From contig NZ_NPKO01000001.1 in the NCBI RefSeq assembly GCF_008329605.1, positions 744,001 to 808,000 of the forward strand: a stretch of DNA of 64,000 nucleotides. The letters are read 5' to 3'. Position numbers and translations under genes: made by a program. Shown here in pieces: positions 16,187 to 25,922 of this stretch (the stretch's first letter is position 1; each line of letters begins with the position of its first letter). Under the pieces are notes generated by a model. That model did no database searches, was not told the DNA's origin, and saw only the letters and a list, made by a program, of their open reading frames with translations. This DNA comes from Mycolicibacterium sp. P9-64. GTDB lineage: Bacteria > Actinomycetota > Actinomycetes > Mycobacteriales > Mycobacteriaceae.

Positions 16187-17236
16187 GTGAAGCGCTCGGT
16201 GGTCATCCTGGGGTATGAGGGTGTGCAGGCCCTCGACCTGGTCGGCCCATTCGAGGTGTTCACCGGCGCGACGCTGTTCCTGCTCGGCGAGGGCCGCACC
16301 GACGAGGGCTACGACGTCACCATCACCTCGATCGACGGCAGACCGGTCAGCACGGGCACCGGCCTCGAGCTCGTCGCACAGCCCCTTCCGGACCCCTGGC
16401 ATCCCATCGACACCGTCGTGCTTCCCGGCGGCGTCGGTATCGACGCGGTGCGCGAGAACCCGGACGCCGTGGACTGGGTCAGGACGGCCGCGACGACGGC
16501 GCGACGTGTCGTGAGCGTGTGCACGGGGGCCTTCCTTGCCGCGCAGGCCGGGCTGCTCGACGGTTGTCCCGCCACCACGCACTGGGCCTACGCCGGGCAG
16601 CTGGCGCGCGAGTTCCCCGCCGTCGACGTCGACCCAGAACCGATCTTCGTGCGCAGCTCGGAGTCGGTGTGGACGGCCGCCGGGGTGACCGCGGGCATCG
16701 ACCTTGCCCTCGCGCTGGTCGAGGAGGACTACGGCACCGACGCCGCGCAGACGGTCGCCCGCTGGCTGGTGCTCTACCTGCGCCGCCCCGGCGGGCAGAC
16801 GCAGTTCGCCGCGCCGGTGTGGATGCCGCGCGCCAAGCGGGCCCCGATCCGCGACGTGCAGGAGGCCATCGAGTCCGAACCCGGTGGCGCGCACAGCGTT
16901 TCCGACCTCGCCCGTCGCGCCGCGATGAGCCCGAGGAACTTCACCAGGGTGTTCACCGTCGAGGTCGGCGAGGCACCCGGCGCCTACGTCGAACGCGTCC
17001 GCACCGAGGCAGCACGCAGGCAGTTGGAGGAGACCGACGACACCGTCACCGCCATCGCGGCACGGTGCGGCTTCGGAACGGCAGAAACCATGCGGCGCAA
17101 CTTCGTTCGGCGCATCGGGGTATCGCCGGACCAGTACCGCAAGACTTCCGCGCACGCGAGGAGCGATTCAACAACCGCGCACGCGAGGAGCGATTCAACA
17201 ACCGCGCACGCGAGGAGCGATTCAACAACCGCTTAG
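16187..17236 (+). CDS. GlxA-type AraC regulator with DJ-1/PfpI domain
   Basis: 349 aa from the GTG at 16187. Residues ~1-190 form a class I amidotransferase-like DJ-1/PfpI domain with the nucleophile elbow VVSVCTGAFLAAQAGLL. Residues ~215-320 carry two AraC helix-turn-helix motifs (SVSDLARRAAMSPRNFTRVF; AIAARCGFGTAETMRRNFVR). The last 27 residues are three copies of HARSDSTTA from a tandem repeat, absent from the family norm. The DJ-1/PfpI gene follows after 10 bp and is the likely regulated partner. Confidence 0.88.
   Translation: MKRSVVILGYEGVQALDLVGPFEVFTGATLFLLGEGRTDEGYDVTITSIDGRPVSTGTGLELVAQPLPDPWHPIDTVVLPGGVGIDAVRENPDAVDWVRTAATTARRVVSVCTGAFLAAQAGLLDGCPATTHWAYAGQLAREFPAVDVDPEPIFVRSSESVWTAAGVTAGIDLALALVEEDYGTDAAQTVARWLVLYLRRPGGQTQFAAPVWMPRAKRAPIRDVQEAIESEPGGAHSVSDLARRAAMSPRNFTRVFTVEVGEAPGAYVERVRTEAARRQLEETDDTVTAIAARCGFGTAETMRRNFVRRIGVSPDQYRKTSAHARSDSTTAHARSDSTTAHARSDSTTA
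17150..17230 (+). repeat. Three 27-bp tandem repeats at the 3' end of the GlxA gene
   Basis: Perfect units at 17150-17176, 17177-17203 and 17204-17230, each GCGCACGCGAGGAGCGATTC plus AACAACC. In frame they add HARSDSTTA three times before the TAG at 17234. Each unit holds a GAGGAG, so the array sits between a coding tail and the ribosome-binding site of the next gene. Confidence 0.92.
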
Positions 17237-17246
17237 AAGGAGAATC

Positions 17247-17990
17247 ATGCAGATCGCCATCGTGCTCTATCCCGGTTTCACCGCGCTGGACTTCATCGGC
17301 CCCTACGAGGTGTTGCGCAACCTGCCCGACGCCGAGGTGCGGTTCGTCTGGCACGAACCGGGCCCGGTCGCCGCGGACTCCGGTGTGCTCCTCGTCGGCG
17401 CCACGCACTCGTTCGACGAGACCCCGTCGCCCGACCTGCTCCTCATCCCCGGCGGTATGACGACGTTCGAGCACGCCCGCGACGAGAAGCTGCTCGCATG
17501 GGTGCGGCAGGCCAGCGAGAGCGCGGAATGGACCACGTCGGTGTGCTCCGGCTCTGTGATCTTGGCCGCAGCGGGTCTGCTCGAGGGCAAGCGCGCCACG
17601 TCGCACTGGATGGCGGTGCCCGCGCTGAGGGCGTTCGGCGTGACGCCGGTCGGCGACGAGCGGATCGTCCACGAGGGGGCGATCGTCACGTGCGCCGGTG
17701 TCTCGGCGGGTATCGATCTCGGGCTGTGGCTGGCCGGTCGGATCGGCGGAGAGGCCAAGGCCAAGGCCATCCAGCTGGGCATCGAGTACGACCCGCAGCC
17801 ACCGTTCGACTCCGGGCACCTGTCAAAGGCCTCGATCGCCACCAAGGCAGCGGCGACGGCCCTGTTCTCAAAGGAACTGATCAAGCCGACGGCGCTCAAG
17901 GCCACCACCTTGCTGCTGTGGGATCAGGCCGTTCGTGCCGCCCGCGGCCGCGGCAAGAAACGCCCCCAACCCGTGGCTTCGGCGCGCTGA
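17247..17990 (+). CDS. DJ-1/PfpI family protein
   Basis: 247 aa, ATG preceded by AGAAGGAG. A stand-alone DJ-1/PfpI fold with the nucleophile elbow TSVCSGSVILAAAGLLEG and conserved CAGVSAGIDLGLW. Family members act as isonitrile hydratases, glyoxalases or deglycases; this one resembles the isonitrile hydratase/ThiJ group but the reaction cannot be told from sequence. Co-directional with, and probably controlled by, the GlxA-type regulator 10 bp upstream, which has a related N-terminal domain. Confidence 0.85.
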   Translation: MQIAIVLYPGFTALDFIGPYEVLRNLPDAEVRFVWHEPGPVAADSGVLLVGATHSFDETPSPDLLLIPGGMTTFEHARDEKLLAWVRQASESAEWTTSVCSGSVILAAAGLLEGKRATSHWMAVPALRAFGVTPVGDERIVHEGAIVTCAGVSAGIDLGLWLAGRIGGEAKAKAIQLGIEYDPQPPFDSGHLSKASIATKAAATALFSKELIKPTALKATTLLLWDQAVRAARGRGKKRPQPVASAR

Positions 17991-18031
17991 TCCGCGCTGA
18001 GCGCGGGTTCGCGCGCCGAAATCGCTCCAAG

Positions 18032-18037
18032 TAGGGT
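18032..18037 (+). promoter_or_regulatory. -10 box of bpoC
   Basis: TAGGGT ends 7 nt before the GTG at 18045, predicting a leaderless mRNA. Confidence 0.45.
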
Positions 18038-18044
18038 CGGCCGG

Positions 18045-18827
18045 GTGAATCTGGCCTACGACGACCGCGGCTCGGGGGAGCCCGTTCTGTTCATCGCCGG
18101 CCGCGGGGGAGCGGGCCGCACCTGGCATCTACACCAGGTACCGGCGTTCCTGCGGGCCGGTTACCGCGTCATCACGTTCGACAACCGCGGTGTCGGCGAG
18201 ACCGAGAACGCTCAGGGTTTCACCACCGGGCAGATGGTCAGCGACACGGCGGCCCTGATCGAGAAGCTCGACGTGGGGCCCGTCCGCATCGTGGCGAACT
18301 CGATGGGATCGTTCATCACCCAGGAGTTGATGCTGGCCCGCCCCGACCTGGTGTCCGCGGCGGTGCTGATGGCCACCCGCGGCCGCGAGGACCGTACGCG
18401 CGACTTCTTCCGCGCCGCGGAGGAGGAGTTCCTCGAGGCCGGTATCGAGCTCCCACCCAAGTACGACGCACGCGTGCGGCTACTCGAGAGCTTCTCGCGC
18501 AAGACGCTCAACGACGATCAGGCCGTGCGTGACTGGATCGACATGTTCACCATGTGGCCGACCAAGTCGACGCCAGGGCTGCGCGCCCAGAACAGGATCG
18601 CGCCAGAGGGCAACCGGTTGCCTGCTTACCGGAACATAACGGTGCCGGTGCTGGTGATCGGGTTCTCCGACGACGTCGTGTTGCCGCCCCATCTGGCCCG
18701 CGAGGTCGCCGACGCCCTCCCGAACGGTCGCTACCTGCAGATACCCGATACCGGCCACCTCGGCTTCATCGAGCGGCCGGACCCCGTGAACGCCGCAGCG
18801 CTGGAGTTCTTCGCTGCGGCCGTGTGA
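18045..18827 (+). CDS. bpoC: Alpha/beta hydrolase, BpoC-like
   Basis: 260 aa alpha/beta hydrolase from a GTG start. The oxyanion loop is FIAGRGGAGRTWHLHQV, the nucleophile elbow is VANSMGSF (Ser), the Asp lies in GFSDDVVLPP and the His in PDTGHLGFIERP. The position between menC and menD equals Rv0554 (BpoC), once annotated as a peroxidase but a serine hydrolase by its triad. MenH, the SHCHC synthase, is also an alpha/beta hydrolase and is otherwise missing here, so this gene is a candidate for that step; that is inference from context only. Confidence 0.85.
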   Translation: MNLAYDDRGSGEPVLFIAGRGGAGRTWHLHQVPAFLRAGYRVITFDNRGVGETENAQGFTTGQMVSDTAALIEKLDVGPVRIVANSMGSFITQELMLARPDLVSAAVLMATRGREDRTRDFFRAAEEEFLEAGIELPPKYDARVRLLESFSRKTLNDDQAVRDWIDMFTMWPTKSTPGLRAQNRIAPEGNRLPAYRNITVPVLVIGFSDDVVLPPHLAREVADALPNGRYLQIPDTGHLGFIERPDPVNAAALEFFAAAV

Positions 18828-18862
18828 CACAGTGATCTAGTGGTGGATGTAGTGGCGGTCTC

Positions 18863-20542
18863 GTGAACCCCTCGACGACGCAGGCCCGCGTCGTCGTCGA
18901 CGAACTCGTTCGTGGCGGCGTCCGCGACGTCGTGTTGTGCCCCGGTTCGCGCAACGCTCCGCTGGCGTTTGCCCTTCACGACGCCGACCGCGATGGCCGC
19001 TTGCGGCTGCACGTCCGCATCGACGAGCGCACCGCAGGCTTTCTTGCGATCGGTCTTGCCGTCGCGGCGGGGGCGCCGGTCTGCGTCGCGATGACGTCGG
19101 GGACAGCGGTCGCCAATCTCGGGCCCGCGGTCATCGAGGCCAACTACGCACGTGTGCCGCTGATCGTGCTGAGCGCCAACCGGCCCTACGAACTGCTCGG
19201 CACCGGCGCCAACCAGACGATGGAACAGCTCGGCTACTTCGGTACCCAGATGCGGGAGACCATCAGCCTCGGCCTCGCAGAGGGCGCGACGGAGCACCTG
19301 AACGAACTGAACGCCCAGTGGCGCTCGGCGACGTGTCGAGTCCTGGTGGCCGCCAAGGGTTCTCGTAGCGCCAACGCGGGACCGGTGCAGTTCGACATCC
19401 CGCTGCGCGAGCCGCTGGTGCCCGACGCCGTCACCACCGGGGAGTACGCCCCAGAGGGCAGGCCGGACGGGAAGTCCTGGACGTACACGCCGCCGGTCAC
19501 CTTCGACCAGCCACTCGACATCGATCTGACGCCCGACACCGTCGTCATCGCAGGCCACGGTGCCGGCGTGCAGCCGAACCTCGCGCACCTGCCCACCGTC
19601 GCCGAGCCGACCGCGCCGCCCGCGGCGAACCCGCTGCATCCGTTGGCGCTGCCGTCGCTGCGCCCTCAGCAGGTGATCATGCTCGGGCGCCCCACGCTGC
19701 ACCGGCAGGTCTCCAAGCTGCTTGCCGATTCGTCCGTGCCGGTGTTCGCGCTGACCACGGGCCCGCGCTGGCCCGACGTCTCGGGCAACTCGCAGGCCAC
19801 CGGCACCCGCGCCGTCACCTCGGGCACACCCGACCCCGAGTGGCTGACGCGCTGCGCCGCCGCGAACGCCAAGGCCGTCGAGACCGTCCGTGCTCAGCTC
19901 GCCGCACACCCGCTGACGACGGGGCTGCACGTCGCCGCCGCCATCGCCGCCGGGCTACGCGACGGCGACCAGGTCGTGCTCGGTGCGTCCAACCCTGTCC
20001 GTGACGCCGCGCTCGTCGACCTCATCCATCCGGGTGGCGTCGCCCCGAAGATCACCGTGCGGTCCAACCGCGGCGTGGCAGGCATCGACGGCACGGTGTC
20101 GACGGCCATCGGCGCGGCGCTGGCCCACGAGCGAACGGGCGACCCGAGCCGCCCCGGCGGCGACCAGGTGCCACGCACCATCGCGCTGATCGGTGATCTC
20201 ACGTTCGTGCACGACAGCTCGGGCCTGCTGATCGGCCCGACGGAGCCGACTCCGAAGAACCTGACCATCGTGGTGTCCAACGACAACGGCGGCGGCATCT
20301 TCGAATTGCTCGAGCAGGGCGACCCCCGATTCTCCGACGTGTCGGCGCGGATCTTCGGCACCCCGCACGACGTCGACGTCGGCGCGCTGTGCCGCGCCTA
20401 TCACGTGGAGTGCCGTCAGGTGGAGGCCGACGATCTCTCGGCCGCACTGGCCGAATCGTTCGACGGCATGCGGGTCCTGGAGGTGAAGGCCGACCGCTCA
20501 TCGCTGCGGGCGTTGCACGCGTCGATCAGGGCCGCGCTGTGA
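18863..20542 (+). CDS. menD: SEPHCHC synthase (MenD)
   Basis: 559 aa thiamine diphosphate enzyme that joins 2-oxoglutarate and isochorismate, the first committed step to menaquinone. Visible features are the N-terminal [32 protein letters not shown], and the ThDP-binding [12 protein letters not shown] ... [17 protein letters not shown] start is used. It overlaps the following membrane protein gene by GTGA, giving translational coupling. Confidence 0.95.
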   Translation: MNPSTTQARVVVDELVRGGVRDVVLCPGSRNAPLAFALHDADRDGRLRLHVRIDERTAGFLAIGLAVAAGAPVCVAMTSGTAVANLGPAVIEANYARVPLIVLSANRPYELLGTGANQTMEQLGYFGTQMRETISLGLAEGATEHLNELNAQWRSATCRVLVAAKGSRSANAGPVQFDIPLREPLVPDAVTTGEYAPEGRPDGKSWTYTPPVTFDQPLDIDLTPDTVVIAGHGAGVQPNLAHLPTVAEPTAPPAANPLHPLALPSLRPQQVIMLGRPTLHRQVSKLLADSSVPVFALTTGPRWPDVSGNSQATGTRAVTSGTPDPEWLTRCAAANAKAVETVRAQLAAHPLTTGLHVAAAIAAGLRDGDQVVLGASNPVRDAALVDLIHPGGVAPKITVRSNRGVAGIDGTVSTAIGAALAHERTGDPSRPGGDQVPRTIALIGDLTFVHDSSGLLIGPTEPTPKNLTIVVSNDNGGGIFELLEQGDPRFSDVSARIFGTPHDVDVGALCRAYHVECRQVEADDLSAALAESFDGMRVLEVKADRSSLRALHASIRAAL

Positions 20543-21078
20543 TCGAGGAGATCACCGTGCGGTTGAAGGTGTTGCGCGCCATCGTGATTCCGCATTTGTA
20601 CGGCGATCCCGACGAAACGCGGCCGCAGCGCATCATCCGTTGGACCCGTATCGGGGTCGTCATCGCGGCATGCCTGGTCACCCTGATGTCGCTGCTGTTG
20701 GTGTTCGGCGCGTGGCGCAACGACCGTCAGATCGAACACCACATGGGTGTGGCGGCCGCCGAGGTGCTCGATGCGGGCCCGCGCCGTTCCACCATCGAGT
20801 TCGTCACGCCCGACCGCGTCACGTACCGGCCGGAGCTCGGCGTGCTGTACCCGTCCGAATTGGACACGGGCATGCGGATTTACGTGGAGTACGACAAGAC
20901 CAACCCCGAGCTGGTACGGGTGCAACATCGCAACGCTTCGCTGGCGATCATTCCGGCGGGGTCGATCGCGGTGGTCGGCTGGTTGATCGCGGGGGCGGCG
21001 TTGGTCGGCCTCGGCGCGGTGCAGCGTCGGTTCGACCGTCAGGACGCCATCAGCTTGGAAAGCCAGTCGTTGTCGTAG
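20539..21078 (+). CDS. DUF3592-type membrane protein (Rv0556-like)
   Basis: 179 aa from the GTG overlapping the menD stop. Two membrane segments flank a soluble domain: [20 protein letters not shown] near residue 37 and [18 protein letters not shown] near residue 142. The middle part resembles DUF3592. Located right after menD as Rv0556 is. Function unknown. Its last 40 bp overlap the convergent thiol-disulfide lipoprotein gene. Confidence 0.75.
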   Translation: MIEEITVRLKVLRAIVIPHLYGDPDETRPQRIIRWTRIGVVIAACLVTLMSLLLVFGAWRNDRQIEHHMGVAAAEVLDAGPRRSTIEFVTPDRVTYRPELGVLYPSELDTGMRIYVEYDKTNPELVRVQHRNASLAIIPAGSIAVVGWLIAGAALVGLGAVQRRFDRQDAISLESQSLS

Positions 21079-21731
21079 ATGTCGATCTTCTGGTCGGTCC
21101 CCAGGTCGTAGATGGTCGGCGTTCCCGTGTTGATCTGATCGATCTCGAACAGGAACTCCATGTTCGTGTCGGTCATGTCCTTCGTGTCGACGTCCGACTT
21201 GCCCTTCCTGATCTCGTCGACCTGAGCGCTGGGGATACCGGACTCCTTCGCCATGTCGGCCATCTGATTGTCCGTGGGGCCTTCGCCGCCGAGATCTTGA
21301 TGTGCCCACAGATCTTCGACGAACTGTTGGAACGCCCGTGCGGGTGTGCCGTCGGTGCCCTCGGCACCACCGGGCGTCGCAGCCACGAACATCGCGTTGG
21401 CGACGTGCGCGGAGTGCCCGTCGGGCACCTGATCGAGGAACGTCACCGGGCGATACGTCACCGCAAGTGCCCCGATCCCGATGTAGTAGGCCATCTGATT
21501 GCCGAAGTCGTGTTGCAGGTCGGCGCAGTGGCTGCATTGCGGTTCGGTGTATAGCTCCACCTGCACGGGCGCGTCTTCAGAGCCCGCGCGGATGCCGAAC
21601 CCGTCCTTGGTGATGCTGGCCAGCGGTTGGTTGGGGTCCACCTGGGCGGTCCCGGTAACCTGGCGGCTGCAGCCGGTGACCAAGAGGACGAGGCTGAAGG
21701 CGACCGCCAACACCGTTCGCAGAACGTGCAT
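21039..21731 (-). CDS. DsbA-like thioredoxin-fold lipoprotein
   Basis: 230 aa from the ATG at 21731 with GAGGAGG upstream. The lipoprotein signal ends LVTGC (Cys21); the mature protein has a thioredoxin/DsbA-like fold with CSHC at residues 66-69 ([19 protein letters not shown]) and a late cis-Pro-like [10 protein letters not shown]. It probably shuttles disulfides at the outer face of the membrane. The 3' end overlaps the convergent Rv0556-like gene by 40 bp. Confidence 0.82.
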   Translation of the reverse strand: MHVLRTVLAVAFSLVLLVTGCSRQVTGTAQVDPNQPLASITKDGFGIRAGSEDAPVQVELYTEPQCSHCADLQHDFGNQMAYYIGIGALAVTYRPVTFLDQVPDGHSAHVANAMFVAATPGGAEGTDGTPARAFQQFVEDLWAHQDLGGEGPTDNQMADMAKESGIPSAQVDEIRKGKSDVDTKDMTDTNMEFLFEIDQINTGTPTIYDLGTDQKIDIYDNDWLSKLMAS

Positions 21732-21839
21732 TGGCGCCTCCTCGTTGGTTCGACCTCCTCCAGTATGCGGGGCCGACTCTTTGCGTGTCGTATTCCTGTA
21801 CGCAACCTCCTCGACAGGCGACGCTGCCACTATTCTGTT

Positions 21840-22967
21840 GTGCGCGTTGCGATCGTCGCGGAGAGCTTCCTCCCGAACGTCAACGGGGTTTCCAACTCGG
21901 TGCTTCGGGTGATCGAGCATCTCCGACGCACGGGCCACGAGGCGCTCGTCATCGCCCCCGACACGCCGCGCGGTGAGCAACCCGCCGACCGCCTGCACGA
22001 TGGCATCCGCGTCCATCGGGTGCCGTCGCGGATGTTTCCGAAGGTCACGTCATTGCCGCTGGGCGTGCCCCGGCCGCGGATGGTCGGCGTGCTGCGGGGA
22101 TTCAACCCCGACGTGGTGCACCTGGCATCGCCGGCGTTGCTCGGCTACGGCGGCCTGCACGCCGCGCGGTACCTCGGCGTGCCGACCGTGGCGGTATTTC
22201 AAACCGACATCGCGGGTTTCGCCGAGAGCTACGGCGTCGGCATGATGTCGAAGGCCGCCTGGGCGTGGACGCGGCATCTGCACTCACGCGCCGACCGCAC
22301 CCTGGCGCCATCCACGTCCGCGATGGAAAACCTTGTTGCGCATGGTATCCCGCGGGTGCACCACTGGGGACGAGGCGTCGACGTGGCGGGCTTCGTGCCC
22401 TCGGCGCGAGACGACGCGCTGCGGGCCAGCTGGTCACCCGACGGCAAGCCGATCATCGGCTTCGTCGGCCGGCTGGCACCCGAGAAGCACGTCGAGCGGT
22501 TGGCCGGACTGGCGGCCCGCGAGGATCTTCGCGTCGTGGTGGTCGGTGACGGAGTCGACCGCTCCAAGCTCGAATCACTCATGCCATCAGCGGTTTTCAC
22601 CGGCGCACTGTACGGTGCCGAGCTGGCCGCTGCGTACGCGAGCATGGACGTCTTCGTGCACGCCGGCGAGCACGAGACCTTCTGCCAGGCCGTGCAGGAG
22701 GCGATGGCGGCGGGTCTGCCGGTCATCGCTCCCGACGCGGGCGGACCCCGTGATCTGGTCACGCCCATGCACACCGGACTGCTGTTGCCGGTCAACGAAT
22801 TCGAAGCCCGGCTCTCCGAATCCGTCGACCACCTCATCGCCGAGCGAGCCCGCTACTCGGTGGCCGCCCGTCGTAGCGTGCTCAGCCGCACCTGGCCTGC
22901 GGTGTGCGATCAGCTTCTCGGCCACTACGACGCGGTCATGGGTGCCAGGGGCCTTCGGGCCGCCTAG
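21840..22967 (+). CDS. mgtA: GT4 alpha-mannosyltransferase, MgtA/PimB-like
   Basis: 375 aa from the GTG at 21840 ([20 protein letters not shown]). GT-B fold: the N-terminal acceptor domain ends near [24 protein letters not shown] [17 protein letters not shown], and the donor site has [20 protein letters not shown] with the EX7E-type Glu pair. The Rv0557 orthologue mannosylates a glucuronic acid diacylglycerol and was earlier named PimB. It uses GDP-mannose at the inner membrane face in lipoglycan synthesis. It lies between Rv0556-like and menG genes in conserved order. Confidence 0.88.
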   Translation: MRVAIVAESFLPNVNGVSNSVLRVIEHLRRTGHEALVIAPDTPRGEQPADRLHDGIRVHRVPSRMFPKVTSLPLGVPRPRMVGVLRGFNPDVVHLASPALLGYGGLHAARYLGVPTVAVFQTDIAGFAESYGVGMMSKAAWAWTRHLHSRADRTLAPSTSAMENLVAHGIPRVHHWGRGVDVAGFVPSARDDALRASWSPDGKPIIGFVGRLAPEKHVERLAGLAAREDLRVVVVGDGVDRSKLESLMPSAVFTGALYGAELAAAYASMDVFVHAGEHETFCQAVQEAMAAGLPVIAPDAGGPRDLVTPMHTGLLLPVNEFEARLSESVDHLIAERARYSVAARRSVLSRTWPAVCDQLLGHYDAVMGARGLRAA

Positions 22968-23266
22968 CCGTCACGCTCGGCCGCTGGCGGGTGCCGAGGC
23001 GCCGAAGCCGTATCGGATGCCGGACCGTTCCCCATCGCCGACTGCCAGGCCACCATCGCGCTGACTCCGCTAGTCGCGCGACTTGGAGTGGGTTGGTTCG
23101 TTCATTGCCAACGGAGCCGGTGAGAGCGAGACCGCCGAAGCGATCCGCGTGGTCTGCGTCTGGGGAATCGCGCTGTTGCGTGGGCGATTTGGTGCTTAAC
23201 GCCGCGGCGTCCGCGCGACCCGCGACGCGCTGTCCGATCGAGTAGTCGGCAACGCCGAAGACAGCA
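22968..23266. other. Intergenic region, no gene seen
   Basis: About 300 bp between mgtA and the SRPBCC-ArsR operon promoter. Only short overlapping frames are open and none has a start, codon pattern or motif I can support. Confidence 0.6.
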
Positions 23267-23295
23267 TTGACGCAACCAATTGATTGCTATAAAGT
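23267..23295 (+). promoter_or_regulatory. Promoter of the SRPBCC-ArsR-DUF899 operon
   Basis: TTGACG (23267-23272), a 17-nt spacer and TAAAGT (23290-23295), or the overlapping TATAAA at 23288. Confidence 0.6.
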
Positions 23296-23312
23296 CGCAA
23301 CTAGTTGGTTGC
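23272..23312. promoter_or_regulatory. Two 16-bp palindromic operators for the ArsR regulator
   Basis: GCAACCAATTGATTGC (23272-23287) lies in the -35/-10 spacer and GCAACTAGTTGGTTGC (23297-23312) just after the -10 box. The centres are 25 bp apart. Two related palindromes around one promoter point to autoregulation by the ArsR protein encoded in the operon. Confidence 0.65.
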
Positions 23313-23329
23313 TACTGGATGGAGGAAGC

Positions 23330-23764
23330 ATGGCATTCCCTGATCGCATCGAACGTACGGTCGAGATCGCTCATTCGCCCGACAAGGCATGGGCGGCGCT
23401 CACCACGGCCGAAGGATTGAGCGCCTGGTTCGGCACGGACGCCACAATCGACATGCGCCCGGGTGGCGTCGCCCGGGTGACGGGGGACAGCGGCCGCACC
23501 TACGAGTTGCGGGTGGAGCGGGTCGAGGAGCCGAGGGTGTTCGGCTACACCTGGCCGATCCATGGCTTGCCCGAGGGCGATCAGCGCCGCACCTACGTGG
23601 AGTTCACGCTGGAGCCAAGCGCTACGGGCACACGGGTAACCGTGGTCGAGTCCGGCTTCGCGCAGCTCGCCGAGGACGCCCATCGCACGACGTACGACGG
23701 TCACACCGAGGGATGGGCGACCAAGCTGGCCGAACTCGTCGACTACGTCGTTGCCGCAGCCTGA
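23330..23764 (+). CDS. SRPBCC (AHSA1-like) domain protein
   Basis: 144 aa from the ATG at 23330 with GGAGGAAG before it. START/AHSA1-like fold: RIERTVEIAHSPDKAWAALT at the N-terminus, then GLSAWFGTDATIDMRPGG, and EGWATKLAELVDYV in the C-terminal helix. Such proteins are commonly paired with an ArsR regulator and may bind a hydrophobic ligand. First gene of a three-gene operon; its end overlaps the ArsR start by 14 bp. Confidence 0.88.
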   Translation: MAFPDRIERTVEIAHSPDKAWAALTTAEGLSAWFGTDATIDMRPGGVARVTGDSGRTYELRVERVEEPRVFGYTWPIHGLPEGDQRRTYVEFTLEPSATGTRVTVVESGFAQLAEDAHRTTYDGHTEGWATKLAELVDYVVAAA

Positions 23765-24122
23765 CATCGAGACGATCGCCGAGCAGGTCTTCATCGCCCT
23801 GGCCGATCCGACCCGGCGCGCCATCCTGGCGGCATTGGCGTCGGGCGGCCCCGCGACGGCGACGGACCTGGCCGGCCGCCTGCCGATCAGTCGCCAGGCG
23901 ATTGCGAAGCACCTCACCCTGCTGGCGGAGGCTGGGTTGGTAGTGGCCGAACCCGGTGAGCGGCGCCGCGTGCGGTACCGACTGCATTCGGCGCCGATGC
24001 AAGTGGCGCAACAGTTTCTGGCTGCGTTGGCCCGCGACTGGGACGGTCGGCTCGAGGCCCTGCGCGACCACCTCGATGGCTCCTTCGCCAAACGAAACAC
24101 AGAAATGGAGGACAGACAATGA
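23751..24122 (+). CDS. ArsR-family transcriptional regulator
   Basis: 123 aa from a TTG start inside the end of the SRPBCC gene. Winged helix-turn-helix: FIALADPTRRAILAALASG, then PISRQAIAKHLTLLAEAGLV and GERRRVRYRL in the wing. No Cys metal-site motif of the ArsR/SmtB kind is present, so it belongs to the non-metal group usually linked to SRPBCC proteins. It likely binds the two palindromes at 23272-23312. The stop overlaps the next ATG (ATGA). Confidence 0.88.
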   Translation: MPQPDIETIAEQVFIALADPTRRAILAALASGGPATATDLAGRLPISRQAIAKHLTLLAEAGLVVAEPGERRRVRYRLHSAPMQVAQQFLAALARDWDGRLEALRDHLDGSFAKRNTEMEDRQ

Positions 24123-24916
24123 CCGTTCACCAAACCGGAACACCTGCGGAATGGCTCGCCGCCCGGCTGGAGCTGCTCGAGGCGGAGAAACAACTGACCC
24201 GGCTCGGCGACGAGGTATCGCAGCGACGGCAGCAGCTGCCGTGGGTGCGGGTCGACAAGGACTACCGCTTCGAAACCGACGATGGCACAGCGTCACTCAC
24301 TGACCTGTTTCAGGGACGCTCGCAGCTGCTCATCTACCAGTTCATGTTCGGATCCGACTACAACGCCGGATGCCCATCCTGCTCGGCTCTCGCCGACGGC
24401 TTCAATGGCTTCGCGGTACACCTCGCCAACCACGACGTGACGATCTGCGCGGTGTCGCGCGCTCCACTGGGCAAGATTCAGGCGTACCGGCGGCGAATGG
24501 GCTGGAGCTTTCCATGGGCGTCCTCCCAGGGCAGCGACTTCAACTTCGACTTCGGGGTGGCACACACCAAGGAGGATTGGGAAACGGGGGCCATCAAGTA
24601 CAACTTCCGTGAGGAGGATCTGCGACCAGCCACAGCAGACGAATGGATCTCCCGCGACGCCTTCACCGAGGCGATCGTCGGTACCGACTGGGAGACGTAC
24701 CGACGAGAGGGACCCGGCGTGAGCGCGTTCGCCCTAGAAGACGGAACGGCGTATCACACCTATTCGACGTACGCGCGAGGACTGGACTCCCTCTGGGGCA
24801 TGTGGCAGTGGCTCGACCGCGCACCCCTCGGCCGCAACGAGACCGGCCATTGGTGGCGCCGTCACGATGAGTACGACCACGAACCCCGACCAGCAACTGA
24901 TGCGCTCTTGGGGTGA
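24119..24916 (+). CDS. DUF899 thioredoxin-like protein
   Basis: 265 aa. The family signature is MFGSDYNAGCPSCSALADGF with a CPSC pair in a thioredoxin-like fold, followed by SRAPLGKIQAYRRRMGW and the C-terminal WQWLDRAPLGRNE. Members are often named DUF899 or AadS-like; the reaction is unknown but a thiol-redox role is plausible. Last gene of the ArsR-controlled operon, coupled by ATGA. Confidence 0.88.
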   Translation: MTVHQTGTPAEWLAARLELLEAEKQLTRLGDEVSQRRQQLPWVRVDKDYRFETDDGTASLTDLFQGRSQLLIYQFMFGSDYNAGCPSCSALADGFNGFAVHLANHDVTICAVSRAPLGKIQAYRRRMGWSFPWASSQGSDFNFDFGVAHTKEDWETGAIKYNFREEDLRPATADEWISRDAFTEAIVGTDWETYRREGPGVSAFALEDGTAYHTYSTYARGLDSLWGMWQWLDRAPLGRNETGHWWRRHDEYDHEPRPATDALLG

Positions 24917-24997
24917 TCAGTCCTGCGACAGAACCCAGCTTGTCAGGTCGCTGCGCGAACGCAGATGCCTTAGGGGACCCGGCAGATCAGGACCCGC

Positions 24998-25828
24998 TTA
25001 GCCCTGTGCGAGCTCGGCGACCGGCTGCCACTCGTCCCAGGTCTTGATCCGGTTCTCGTAGTCGGCCTTCGCGAGCTGGATCGGCAAGGACCCGAAGAAG
25101 ACTCGCAGCGGGGGCTCCTCGGCGTCGACGATCTTCAACACCGCGGCAGCGGACGCCTTCGGATCGCCGGGGGCGGAGACGCGCTGGCTGCGCGCGCGGT
25201 CGGCCGCCTCGTGCGCTTCCTTGTAGTCGGGCAGCGGCACGGAGCGCTTCGACGACGATCCCGCCCAGTCGGTGGAGAACCCGCCCGGCTCGATCAGCGT
25301 CACGTGGATGCCGAACGACGCCACTTCCTGCGACAGCGACTGCGAGAAACCCTCGAGCGCCCACTTCGAGGCGTGGTAGATGCCGACGTTCTGGAATGCG
25401 GTGATGCCGCCGATCGACGACACCTGAATGATGTGGCCGCTGCGTTGCGCCCGCAGATAGGGCAGCGCGGCCTGGGTTACCCACAGCGCACCGAAGACGT
25501 TCGTCTCGATCTGGTCGCGGGCCTCCTGCTCGGTGAGCTCCTCGATGAAGCCGAAGTGACCGTAGCCGGCGTTGTTCACCACGACGTCCAGCCGACCGAA
25601 GTGGTCGTGGGCGGCCTTGACGGCGGCGAAGTCGGCCGCGCGGTCGTTGACGTCCAGCTTGATCGGCAACAGGGCGTCGCCGTGCTTGGCAACCAGGTCG
25701 TCGAGTGTGGCGGTGTCGCGTGCCGTCGCCGCTACCTTGTCGCCGCGTTCCAGCGCCGCGATCGTCCACTCTCGGCCGAACCCGCGCGATGCCCCCGTGA
25801 TGAACCAAACCTTGTTGCGGTCACTCAT
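24998..25828 (-). CDS. Short-chain dehydrogenase/reductase
   Basis: 276 aa from the ATG at 25828. Classical SDR: NAD(P)-binding [14 protein letters not shown], the NNAGYG motif, catalytic Ser in IIQVSSIGG and YHASK (Tyr and Lys). The substrate is unknown. It diverges from menG over ~94 bp and is convergent with the DUF899 gene. Confidence 0.9.
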   Translation of the reverse strand: MSDRNKVWFITGASRGFGREWTIAALERGDKVAATARDTATLDDLVAKHGDALLPIKLDVNDRAADFAAVKAAHDHFGRLDVVVNNAGYGHFGFIEELTEQEARDQIETNVFGALWVTQAALPYLRAQRSGHIIQVSSIGGITAFQNVGIYHASKWALEGFSQSLSQEVASFGIHVTLIEPGGFSTDWAGSSSKRSVPLPDYKEAHEAADRARSQRVSAPGDPKASAAAVLKIVDAEEPPLRVFFGSLPIQLAKADYENRIKTWDEWQPVAELAQG

Positions 25829-25909
25829 GTCGAGCCCCTTTCCTTGCTGGTCACCGGTGTTCAAGTGCGCCGGTTGGGTTCTCATTCCCGGATTACCCAC
25901 ATTCACAGG

Positions 25910-25915
25910 TAGCGT
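25910..25915 (+). promoter_or_regulatory. -10 box of menG
   Basis: TAGCGT ends 7 nt before the GTG at 25923, predicting a leaderless mRNA. Confidence 0.5.
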
Positions 25916-25922
25916 CGGCACC

